Assembly (NCBI GenBank): GCA_903867305.1
Contig: CAIPQU010000063.1
Location: 1-47,719 of the forward strand
Direction: 5' to 3'
Origin: an uncultured beta proteobacterium
GTDB taxonomy: Bacteria; Pseudomonadota; Gammaproteobacteria; Burkholderiales; Burkholderiaceae
Length of the DNA: 47,719 nucleotides
Shown one piece after another: positions 25,495 to 33,391 of the stretch. Positions within the stretch are counted from its first letter, which is position 1; each line of letters opens with the position of its first letter. Both the position numbers and the translations under genes were made by a program. The notes beneath the pieces are model-generated. The model did not search any database. It saw only the letters and a program-made list of their open reading frames with translations, and was not told the origin of the DNA.

Positions 25495-26364
25495 CTACTC
25501 ATTGGCAATGGTGTTAGACAAAATACCAATCTTTTCAATTTCAATTTCGCAGATATCACCAGCCTGCATAAATATTGGAGGCTTTCTAGCGTAACCAACT
25601 CCTGCTGGTGTGCCAGTAATAATGACATCACCTGGCTCTAAAGTCATACATTCGGAAACAATTTTTAAAACAGTCTTTACATCAAACAAGAAGTCAGAAG
25701 TATTACCGTCTTGTAACAATTGACCATTTAAACGAGCCTGTATTTTTAAACCTTCACCACCGGGAGGTAACTCATCAGAGCTAACTAACCAAGGGCCAAA
25801 ACTACCAGTATCATCAAAATTCTTACCTAATGTCCACTGCGTACCTTTGCGCTGATAATCACGTACCGATCCATCGTTATAACAAGAGTAACCTGCAACT
25901 GCATCCAGCGCGTTCTCTAAAGTCAAATGACGCGCTTTCTTACCAATAACGACGGCTAACTCTGCTTCATAATCCAGTTTCGCTGAGGCCTTTGGAACGA
26001 TCATGGCTCCCTGATGGGCAACTTGCGATGTATTCACGCGCAAGAAAAAACTAGGATGATCTGGTATTGCATGACCACCTTCTTTGGCATGATCGGCATA
26101 ATTTAAACCAACGCAAATAATTTTTCCTGGCTGAGCAATCAAGGGTAAAAATTTCAGGCCCGCCATCGGCTTAATAGAGTTTGCTGGTGCAGAGGAGAGA
26201 ATCTTACCTAACTGACCCTGCCAATGAGGCTGACCTAGTAAAGTAACCATATTATGGCAATGCTCATATCCTGCAATTTCTAAATCAATAAATTCTTGGG
26301 CTGCAGGGGATTTTAGTAAACCAATTGTAGGTTGACCATTTTTTTCAAATGTAAATATTCTCAT
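25495..26364 (-). CDS. fumarylacetoacetate hydrolase family protein
   Basis: A 289-residue FAH-family enzyme. KIICVGLNYADHAKEGG, then LDYEAELAVVIGKKAR (metal-binding Glu residues in DYEAE), SCYNDGSVRDYQ (metal-binding Asp) and VIITGTPAGVGYARKPP are conserved. FAH enzymes hydrolyse or isomerise 2,4-diketo or 2-hydroxydienoic acids (fumarylpyruvate, fumarylacetoacetate, homoprotocatechuate pathway products). It is a close paralogue of the gene just upstream. Plausible roles: fumarylpyruvate hydrolase for the gentisate operon at 36.5-39.4 kb, or processing of a ring-cleavage product of the neighbouring extradiol dioxygenase. The sequence does not decide between them. Confidence 0.88.
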   Translation of the reverse strand: MRIFTFEKNGQPTIGLLKSPAAQEFIDLEIAGYEHCHNMVTLLGQPHWQGQLGKILSSAPANSIKPMAGLKFLPLIAQPGKIICVGLNYADHAKEGGHAIPDHPSFFLRVNTSQVAHQGAMIVPKASAKLDYEAELAVVIGKKARHLTLENALDAVAGYSCYNDGSVRDYQRKGTQWTLGKNFDDTGSFGPWLVSSDELPPGGEGLKIQARLNGQLLQDGNTSDFLFDVKTVLKIVSECMTLEPGDVIITGTPAGVGYARKPPIFMQAGDICEIEIEKIGILSNTIANE

Positions 26365-26381
26365 AATTTTTCAAAAAGATA

Positions 26382-26399
26382 AGGCCCCGTAAGGGGCCT
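26382..26399 (-). terminator. Rho-independent terminator after the second FAH gene
   Basis: A 7-base GC-rich inverted repeat (AGGCCCC / GGGGCCT) with a 4-base loop, followed on the minus strand by TATCTTTTTG. It lies 11 bases past the stop of the gene at 26410-27267 and between the two FAH paralogues, so the distal one may be transcribed at a lower level or from its own promoter. Confidence 0.8.
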
Positions 26400-26409
26400 A
26401 GGTATTCAA

Positions 26410-27267
26410 TTAAGCTTCGTTAATAACTGGGTTTGATAAAGTACCAAGACCCTCTACATATACTTCACACACATCGCCTGCTTTCATATAGACCGGGGGC
26501 TTACGTGCAAAACCGACCCCAGCTGGAGTACCAGTAATGATCATATCGCCAGGATGTAGCTCCATTCCTTCTGAGCATGCAACAACTAATGTTGCCACAT
26601 CAAAAATCATGTCTTTTGTATTGGCTTTTTGCATGACTTGACCATTTAAACGAGTCTCAAGATTCATCCCAACCATGCCTGGAGGAACTTCATCAGCGGT
26701 AACAAACTCAGGGCCAAAACCACCACTGCGATCAAAGTTCTTCCCCCAGAGCCATTGACTGGAACGGAATTGGAAATCACGAATTGAGCCATCATTAAAA
26801 ATACTATAGCCAGCCACATGATCCAGTGCTTTTTCTTTAGTAATGTACTTGCCAGGCTTGCCGATGATCGCAACAATTTCACCCTCATAATCAAACTCAG
26901 GAGAAGCTTTTGGTGCTTCTATCGCTACTCCATGGGCAACCCATGAACTCGGAAAACGATGGAATAAAACAGGCTGCGTTGGTGGCTTGAAGTTTCCTTC
27001 ATGCGCATGATCAACATAATTTAGTCCAATCGCAAAGGCTTTATGAGGATTATGTAATGGCGGCATCAGTTGAACACTAGAAAGAGGGATACGCTTGGTC
27101 GCTTTTTCAATAGCCGCTTTCGCTGACGCCATTCCTGCTGCACCATGACGTAACAACTCATCAAGAGTACCAGGGCAACCTAGTTCAGTTAAATTAATGA
27201 TTTCATCGCCTATACGAGCGCCAAGAGCTGGATGTCCATCCGGTGTTTTAAAGCGTAAAAGTCTCAT
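26410..27267 (-). CDS. fumarylacetoacetate hydrolase family protein
   Basis: A 285-residue FAH-family enzyme paralogous to its neighbour at 25495. The catalytic blocks are AFAIGLNYVDHAHEGN, EFDYEGEIVAIIGKPGK (metal-binding Glu), SIFNDGSIRDFQ and MIITGTPAGVGFARKPP. Family chemistry is hydrolysis of a C-C bond in a 2,4-dioxo acid or isomerisation/decarboxylation as in the homoprotocatechuate route. It lies 34 bases past the start-side neighbour, the Tat-exported amidohydrolase, on the same strand, and is followed by its own terminator. The substrate is not determined. Confidence 0.88.
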   Translation of the reverse strand: MRLLRFKTPDGHPALGARIGDEIINLTELGCPGTLDELLRHGAAGMASAKAAIEKATKRIPLSSVQLMPPLHNPHKAFAIGLNYVDHAHEGNFKPPTQPVLFHRFPSSWVAHGVAIEAPKASPEFDYEGEIVAIIGKPGKYITKEKALDHVAGYSIFNDGSIRDFQFRSSQWLWGKNFDRSGGFGPEFVTADEVPPGMVGMNLETRLNGQVMQKANTKDMIFDVATLVVACSEGMELHPGDMIITGTPAGVGFARKPPVYMKAGDVCEVYVEGLGTLSNPVINEA

Positions 27268-27301
27268 ACGTATTCCTTTAAGTAAAATTAATTATTGCGA
27301 T

Positions 27302-28426
27302 TTAATTCCTAGACTTGGATAATAACGCTTGCGCATTACGATATTCAATTCGCTCTACCAAGCTAGAGCTAAATCCTTGATTTTCAATATTTTTTATTTG
27401 CGTATCCATCGGCACATAAGGGAAGTCGCTACCATAGGTCACCTGAGTTTCTGGGACTAATTTGAGTAAAGCCGCCATTGTTGCAGGATGCGTAGCGTTT
27501 GCGGTATCAAAATACAATCGCTTTAATTCAGCTTCAACACCATCCGGTGCAAAAGAGGCTGTTTTTGCATTATGCCCATGGAAAAAATCGATTCTTCCCG
27601 CCAACATAGGCAGGGTTCCACCAGCATGCGAAAACAACCAACGAATATTACGGTATTTTAAGAGAGAACCAGAAAGTAACAAGTTCGTGATAGCTCGTGT
27701 AGTATCAAACGGCACTTCAAGAACTGCGGGGAAAGTCCCCGTATTCAAACGATTACAACAACTGGCAACTAACGGATGAAAATACACGACGGCATTACGA
27801 CGGTTGAGTTCATCAAAGATCGGGGCAAAGGACGGATGACCTGGCCACTTATCACCATAGTTGGTTTGTAAACCAACGCCATCAGCACCCAACACATCAA
27901 ACGCATATGCAATCTCTTTTAATGAGCTCTCAACATCAATCATATTGATTGCGGCAAATAATCCAAAACGACCAGGATATCTCTTCATGATAGAGGCACC
28001 ATAGTCGTTAAACTCTTTAACCATTTGTTGAATTCGTGGCAATTCAAAATCAAACCATAGTCCAGGGGTCGATGCGGCAGACATCATTGACTTACTAACA
28101 CCCGCTTTATCCATGGCCTCTACAGCCCCTTCAATCGTCCATGACACTTGGGTCGGGAAATGAGGTAAACCTTTAGCATCTTCATAGTCTAACCAAGCCT
28201 TCATATAACTCGGGGGGTAAACATGATGATGCGTATCAATGACATTCGATGTTTTAGCGGTGGCCTCAAGGATTGAGGAAGTTCCTGCAATACCCAAAGC
28301 ACTTGCTGCTGCAGCGGTTTTTAAAAACTCTCGACGTGGGCTAGCCGACTCTTGAGCGGGAGCACTTAATTCAAAAGTGCGACATTCACATCCTTGTTTG
28401 ATACAACCCATTTTGTGATAACTCAT
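27302..28426 (-). CDS. Tat-exported amidohydrolase family 2 (metal-dependent TIM-barrel) protein
   Basis: A 374-residue amidohydrolase_2 (ACMSD/resorcylate-decarboxylase clan) protein. Metal ligands are visible: H66 and H68 in VIDTHHHVYPP, the His in VYFHPL, the His in LFSHAGGTLP and the Asp in YGSDFPY. Such enzymes are hydrolases or non-oxidative aromatic decarboxylases. A twin-arginine signal lies at residues 30-57 (SPRREFLK, then an alanine-rich core and an A-T-A cleavage site), so it should be exported folded to the periplasm, unusual for this family. The N-region is long and has three Cys (8, 13, 15). Start 28426 follows TAGGAG at good spacing; an upstream in-frame start at 28489 is less likely. 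Substrate unknown. Confidence 0.85.
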   Translation of the reverse strand: MSYHKMGCIKQGCECRTFELSAPAQESASPRREFLKTAAAASALGIAGTSSILEATAKTSNVIDTHHHVYPPSYMKAWLDYEDAKGLPHFPTQVSWTIEGAVEAMDKAGVSKSMMSAASTPGLWFDFELPRIQQMVKEFNDYGASIMKRYPGRFGLFAAINMIDVESSLKEIAYAFDVLGADGVGLQTNYGDKWPGHPSFAPIFDELNRRNAVVYFHPLVASCCNRLNTGTFPAVLEVPFDTTRAITNLLLSGSLLKYRNIRWLFSHAGGTLPMLAGRIDFFHGHNAKTASFAPDGVEAELKRLYFDTANATHPATMAALLKLVPETQVTYGSDFPYVPMDTQIKNIENQGFSSSLVERIEYRNAQALLSKSRN

Positions 28427-28489
28427 TGCGCGTCTCCTATTGTTTGAATGTTTTGATTTTTTAAAGGCCAAAGATCTTTGGCAAATCAA

Positions 28490-28792
28490 TTACTTTCCTG
28501 GAAAACCCTTCTTCTGCTCCCATAAATTTTCAAATGGGTAAATGTGCATACTGGCATAAACACCATTTTTGGTAAAAGGCTCTTCTTTAATCCATGCAGC
28601 TGCTGCTTCACGGCTTGGGAAATCAATGCCTAATAAAGTACCCACCATTTTAGTATTGTCATCATTTTTTAGTGGTCCAGCAAAAGCCATGTCAGCAGCT
28701 TTAGTTGCTAAATAGGCTTTATGAATTGGGCGAAGTTCGTCACGCAAGGCATAAGCATCAGGTTTATCCATCATATAAAACATAAAAATCAT
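28490..28792 (-). CDS. YciI family protein
   Basis: A 100-residue YciI-like protein (dimeric alpha-beta barrel). It begins MIFMFYMMDKPDAYALR; the conserved His-Asp pair of the family is likely in RPIHKAYL and in the GTLLGIDFPSREAAAAWIKEEPF block. The fold resembles muconolactone isomerase, and YciI members occur in catabolic clusters as small isomerases or dehydrochlorinases. It sits between the ABC transporter genes and the amidohydrolase, with a strong Shine-Dalgarno (GAGGAGAAAAGA). A small isomerisation step on the pathway intermediate is possible but inferred from context only. Confidence 0.85.
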   Translation of the reverse strand: MIFMFYMMDKPDAYALRDELRPIHKAYLATKAADMAFAGPLKNDDNTKMVGTLLGIDFPSREAAAAWIKEEPFTKNGVYASMHIYPFENLWEQKKGFPGK

Positions 28793-28820
28793 TCTTTTCT
28801 CCTCAACAATATGAATAAAA

Positions 28821-29531
28821 TTATTCGTGTATACCCAAATATGCTTTCTGAATTTGTGGACTATTTAACAAATTACTAGCAGTTCCTTCAAAAGCAATCC
28901 TACCCTCTTCTAAAACATACCCACGAGTAGCAACTTCCAAAGCCATCGTCACATTTTGCTCCACCAAGAGAACCGAAATTCCCTCTTGGTTGACTTTTTT
29001 AATGATAGCAAACATATCATTGACAATCGTTGGTGCGAGTCCTAAAGAAGGCTCGTCAAGCAAAAGTAACTGTGGCTTAGCCATTAAGGCACGTCCAATG
29101 GCGACCATTTGTTGTTGCCCCCCAGAAAGTGAACCTGCCATTTGGTGAATCTTTTCTTTCAAGATGGGAAAAAGTTCTAAAACCATCTCAAGAGTCTGAG
29201 CGCGATGCACTTTGGCTTTAGGAATAAAGCTACCTAATTCTAAATTTTCTAAAACGCTCATTTCAACAAAGAGTCTGCGACTCTCAGGCACTAAAGCAAT
29301 TCCCGCATCACAAAATTTATAAGCCTCTAAGCTTGTTAAATCTTGACCATTCAGTGTCATCACACCCGATTGCAATGGATTAAGGCCTGCGATGGCATTA
29401 ATGAGTGTCGTTTTACCCGCAGCATTTGGGCCAACAACACAAACCAACTCTCCAGTTTTTACCTCTAAGCTAACATCCCAAAGTGCTGTCGCAGGACCAT
29501 AAGCGACTTTAATATTTTTGAGCTCAAGCAT
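28821..29531 (-). CDS. livF: Liv-type ABC transporter ATP-binding protein (LivF-like)
   Basis: A 236-residue ATPase of the branched-chain amino acid/amide (HAAT) importer family. Walker A is GPNAAGKTTL, the signature LSGGQQQM, Walker B LLLLDEPSLGL, and the His-loop region LLVEQNV is present. It overlaps the fused LivM-LivG gene by 8 bases and is last of the transporter genes. In this family, substrates include branched-chain amino acids, urea and aromatic acids, and the surrounding catabolic genes favour an aromatic or carboxylic substrate. The symbol denotes subunit type only. Confidence 0.9.
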   Translation of the reverse strand: MLELKNIKVAYGPATALWDVSLEVKTGELVCVVGPNAAGKTTLINAIAGLNPLQSGVMTLNGQDLTSLEAYKFCDAGIALVPESRRLFVEMSVLENLELGSFIPKAKVHRAQTLEMVLELFPILKEKIHQMAGSLSGGQQQMVAIGRALMAKPQLLLLDEPSLGLAPTIVNDMFAIIKKVNQEGISVLLVEQNVTMALEVATRGYVLEEGRIAFEGTASNLLNSPQIQKAYLGIHE

Positions 29532-31269
29532 GTTCAGCCTTTTTACCTAAATACGCCGTCATGACCTCAGGATGACGCATCACCTCAGCAGGTAATCCTT
29601 TCGCAATCAGTTGCCCATGATTTAAAACTGCGATACGATCTGCCAAGGCCATCACTGCCGACATCACATGCTCAACAAATAAAATGGTTGTGCCCTGATT
29701 TCTAATTTTCTGTATCAAAGTTACAGCGCTTTGAATCTCACTCGGGGTTAAACCTGAAAGAACTTCATCAAGCATCAAAAGCTTTGGTTTACCTGCTAAT
29801 GCGCGTGCAAACTCTAAAAATTTCCTTTGGTGTAAATTAAGGTCAGATGGGAATTGGTCAGCCTTATCCTGTAAGCCAACTTGACACAATGCCTCATAAG
29901 CCGCGACATTGGCTTCATCAAGGGAAACATTCCCTGCATAAGCAGCAACGAGTCTCGTGTTATCTAATACGGTTAATTCATTAAAAGGTCTAGGTGTTTG
30001 GTAAGTTCTAGTAATCCCCTTGGTGGCAATCGCATGAGCACTTAAATGCGTAATATCCTCACCAGCAAAAATCTTCGTCCCAGCACTTGCCGCGTAATGA
30101 CCGCTAATGACATTAATAAAAGTTGATTTACCTGAGCCATTTGGACCTAACAGTCCCAAAATTTCACCTTCATAAATTTCTAAATCTAAATTTTGCAAAG
30201 CTTTAATACCATTAAAAGACTTACTTAAGCCCTTCGTTTGTAAAAGAATCTTTTTTTGATCTTGAACAACAATCGAAGTTGCGATCGTTCGCTTTATATC
30301 GTTTAAAGATTGCACAATTTTTCTTGCATTATGTTGCGCTTGAGACCTTGCCCAATTTCCCAATAAACCGTTGGGAAGAAACAGTACCACCATAATTAAG
30401 ATCAAACCTAAAATCATTTTTCCAAATAAAGCACTATCCCCAATCGTGAAAAAGTACTGAATACTGGTGATAACAATTGCCCCAAGTAGCGGTCCCGCCC
30501 AATGACGAGCGCCACCCAAAACACTCATGAGCACAACAAACAATGGAACAGCAACGGAGAACGTTTCACTGGCGGTCACATAAGAAACAAATAACGCATG
30601 AATCGCACCAGCCATACCGGCTAAATAAGTTGACAAAAATAATCCCACTAATTTAGATCGATAAGTGGGTACCCCCATAACCTCAGCAGCATCTTCATCA
30701 TCATGAATTGCACTTAAACCTAAGCCTAATTTTGAAGAGTAAATCCATTTTGCTGCGATAAGCGAAACTGTTAACAAGGCAAGCATCATTAAATAAAATG
30801 TCGCAGCTGCATTAGGCCCTATCTTTGGAATTGCTACAGAATTGAGATAAACCCCTGGTCCACCATCAATCGGAGTATTTAAAACGACAGTAGCAATCAC
30901 AAATTGAACCGCTAAAGTCAGAAGTGCAAAAAGTTCACCTCGGACATTTTGTACACGGAAAACTAGAGCTCCAATCCCTAATCCAAAAAAACCAGCGAGA
31001 AAACCAGCAATAATTAAAACGGGTAAAAACTCCATATCGAGATGCCCACATAAATGAGCCACCGCATACATTCCAACACCAACAAAAGCACCATGACCAA
31101 AAGAAAAATAACCAGATACTCCTGAAAATAAATTCCATGAAACGGCTAATACACCCCAATAAAAAAGAATGTATAAAAAAGATTGCCAAAAAGCAGGGAC
31201 ATCTAACCAAGGCAACATGGCCAACAAAACACCACTTAATAGAATAAGCCCGAAAGAGGATCGTTGCAT
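29524..31269 (-). CDS. fused Liv-type ABC permease/ATP-binding protein (LivM-LivG)
   Basis: A 581-residue fusion. Residues 1 to about 300 form a LivM-type permease with eight to ten membrane helices (GVSGYFSFGHGAFVGVGMYAVA near the start; SVLGGARHWAGPLLGA near the end). Residues about 345-581 form a LivG-type ATPase with Walker A GPNGSGKSTF. Its signature region reads LNLHQRKFLEFARAL rather than LSGGQ-type, and Walker B is LLMLDEVLSGL rather than DEP. Fused MG subunits with such variants are known in this family. It begins directly after the LivH gene stop (1 base between) and overlaps livF by 8 bases. Confidence 0.9.
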   Translation of the reverse strand: MQRSSFGLILLSGVLLAMLPWLDVPAFWQSFLYILFYWGVLAVSWNLFSGVSGYFSFGHGAFVGVGMYAVAHLCGHLDMEFLPVLIIAGFLAGFFGLGIGALVFRVQNVRGELFALLTLAVQFVIATVVLNTPIDGGPGVYLNSVAIPKIGPNAAATFYLMMLALLTVSLIAAKWIYSSKLGLGLSAIHDDEDAAEVMGVPTYRSKLVGLFLSTYLAGMAGAIHALFVSYVTASETFSVAVPLFVVLMSVLGGARHWAGPLLGAIVITSIQYFFTIGDSALFGKMILGLILIMVVLFLPNGLLGNWARSQAQHNARKIVQSLNDIKRTIATSIVVQDQKKILLQTKGLSKSFNGIKALQNLDLEIYEGEILGLLGPNGSGKSTFINVISGHYAASAGTKIFAGEDITHLSAHAIATKGITRTYQTPRPFNELTVLDNTRLVAAYAGNVSLDEANVAAYEALCQVGLQDKADQFPSDLNLHQRKFLEFARALAGKPKLLMLDEVLSGLTPSEIQSAVTLIQKIRNQGTTILFVEHVMSAVMALADRIAVLNHGQLIAKGLPAEVMRHPEVMTAYLGKKAEHA

Positions 31270-32121
31270 TTAAATCTTCCCAGGCCTAAAAAGTAAAAGC
31301 GCTATTAATAAAGAGAAAGAAACAATCGGTGCCCATGAAGGATTGACAAAAACCATGGTCACCGCTTCTGAAACACCAATTACAACTCCAGCAATCAAAG
31401 GCCCGAACGGATTACCAAGCCCACCAAGCATCACAACGGCAAAAATTACGCCAATCCAGGTATACATCTGTGAAGGATTTAAGGTGTAAATTAAGGCGAC
31501 GCACACACCACCAACGGCGGCTAATGCCATGCAAATACCAGCAATACCTAAACTGATATTTTTTTGAGGTATCCCAAAGGCAGTCGCCATTTTAGGATCT
31601 TGCGAAATAGCTCTGACTGCCTTACCAAGATCTGTATACTTCATGACCAAATGAATGATGAACGCTGCCAAAAATGCAATCAAAAAGCCCATCGATTCAG
31701 CAAAGGGAAAATAGATACCCCCGATTTCAAGTTTTTTATCCCCATAAATTGTTTGCAACTTTTGAAAATCCGCCGTCCACAACCATTGGATGATCGATTC
31801 AATAATGACTGTCAAGCCAAAAGTCAGCAGTAATGAGTTAAAGGGTGTAATCTTGAAACGACGGATTAACCAATATAGCCCTACTCCAACAAAGAAGAAA
31901 ATCGGCGGGAAAATGAGAAAGCAAATCAGCGGATCGATACCGACTTTGGTAACGATTTCAAAACTGAGGTAAGCCGATAAGAAAACAAAAGCAAAATGGG
32001 ACAAATTAATCTGCCCCAAAAAACCCCACGATAAACCTAAACCTAGGCCTATCAAGCCATATAAACCACCCAGTAAAATGCCTGATACTGCTGATTGAAT
32101 CAATAAATTTAAACTTGGCAA
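31270..32121 (-). CDS. livH: Liv-type ABC transporter permease (LivH-like)
   Basis: A 283-residue integral membrane protein with about eight helices. The N-terminus SAVSGILLGGLYGLIGLGLGLSWG and the C-terminal NPFGPLIAGVVIGVSEA are typical LivH blocks. It pairs with the LivM half of the downstream fusion to form the channel. It begins 13 bases after the stop of the substrate-binding protein gene. Confidence 0.92.
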   Translation of the reverse strand: MPSLNLLIQSAVSGILLGGLYGLIGLGLGLSWGFLGQINLSHFAFVFLSAYLSFEIVTKVGIDPLICFLIFPPIFFFVGVGLYWLIRRFKITPFNSLLLTFGLTVIIESIIQWLWTADFQKLQTIYGDKKLEIGGIYFPFAESMGFLIAFLAAFIIHLVMKYTDLGKAVRAISQDPKMATAFGIPQKNISLGIAGICMALAAVGGVCVALIYTLNPSQMYTWIGVIFAVVMLGGLGNPFGPLIAGVVIGVSEAVTMVFVNPSWAPIVSFSLLIALLLFRPGKI

Positions 32122-32134
32122 AACTTCTTCCTAA

Positions 32135-33349
32135 TCACTTAACTTCTAGTTTTACCCCTGGAGCAGCGACATTCTTTGGATACACCATCACCCACTTACG
32201 ATTTTGCAACTGCGCAACTCGCATCAAGTCGTCACCATAATTAAATTCACCATCCCAACGTAACTTACCTGAGACTGTATCAACTTTGTTTGCCTTAATC
32301 CATTTAGCAATGGTGGCGTCATCAAAGCTTTTAGTCGCATTCACGGCAGTCTCTAAGACCTGCCAAGCACTATAAGAAGTTGCTGCTTGAACATCGACTA
32401 AAGGATAAGGCAAACCTGCTGCTTGAGCTTTTTCATGGAATTTTCTAACAAATTCCGCTGCACCTTTATTTGCTGTAAATGGTGGATGCTCTTGGAATAA
32501 GGAAATCGCAAGAGCTCCATCAGCCTCTGGCGACTGAGCCATCAGTCCTGGGGATGGATAAATATGTGTATGGATCCGAGGTGAGTAATCAATTTTCTTC
32601 ATCGCCTCTAATAACTGCACACCTTCAGCACCAATGTCGCCAATCCAAACCATATCTGGCTTTGCGTCTTTAACGCGTGCGGCAATCGTACCAAAATCTT
32701 TATTACCGAAATCCCACTCTAAATAAAGAACTTCCTTTAAACCCTTTGTCTTCGCTACTTCTCTAGCTCCAAGCGTCATAAAATAAATCGATGGGAACTT
32801 TGATGTCACGATAGCAATTGTTTTCGGAGGGTTTGGTACTGTAGCGACAGCATCAAACACCAAGCTAGGTGAAGTCTTTTCAGGATAGGGGCCTAGTGCC
32901 CAAGTCGGAAATTGCTTGTCATATTTTGCTTGATTCGGAATCCCGAAGGTGTGATGAATCAGTACTTTGTCGTAACGCTGGGCAACGCCCATTGCTGATA
33001 AAATAGCGCCTGTAGCATATGGCCCCATCAGCAGATCCACCTTATCACTAGTCAATAATTGTTCGTAAAGGGATCTAGCAACATCAGGCTTCGATTGGTC
33101 ATCTTTAAGAATCCACTCAATTTTTCTGCCTAATAATCCACCACGACTATTCATATCTTCAATCGCGATTTCACCTACAATCTTATGCACAATGCCCGTC
33201 GCAGCAAGTGGCCCTGTCAAGGCAAGCGTGCTACCAATTTTGATAGGCGGTTTTGCATCTGCTGCAAGGGTAGAAAACCCAAAACCTAAAGAACTTAGTA
33301 AAGCAAGTGCAATAGAACTTGTTAATAACTTTCTTTTTGTATCTCTCAT
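32135..33349 (-). CDS. Liv-type ABC transporter substrate-binding protein
   Basis: A 404-residue periplasmic binding protein with a Sec signal peptide (basic N-terminus MRDTKRK, hydrophobic core, cleavage near TLAADA, about residue 31). The mature part begins IKIGSTLALTGPLAATG, the family start, and WILKDDQSKPDVARSLYEQL and VDLLMGPYATGAILSA follow. It captures the ligand for the LivH/LivMG/LivF importer. This group of receptors often binds aromatic or hydrophobic acids, and neighbouring ring-cleavage genes agree, but the ligand is inferred. Confidence 0.9.
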   Translation of the reverse strand: MRDTKRKLLTSSIALALLSSLGFGFSTLAADAKPPIKIGSTLALTGPLAATGIVHKIVGEIAIEDMNSRGGLLGRKIEWILKDDQSKPDVARSLYEQLLTSDKVDLLMGPYATGAILSAMGVAQRYDKVLIHHTFGIPNQAKYDKQFPTWALGPYPEKTSPSLVFDAVATVPNPPKTIAIVTSKFPSIYFMTLGAREVAKTKGLKEVLYLEWDFGNKDFGTIAARVKDAKPDMVWIGDIGAEGVQLLEAMKKIDYSPRIHTHIYPSPGLMAQSPEADGALAISLFQEHPPFTANKGAAEFVRKFHEKAQAAGLPYPLVDVQAATSYSAWQVLETAVNATKSFDDATIAKWIKANKVDTVSGKLRWDGEFNYGDDLMRVAQLQNRKWVMVYPKNVAAPGVKLEVK

Positions 33350-33391
33350 TTGTATAGTCTCTTTATTGAATATCTGATCATCTTGGAATTT

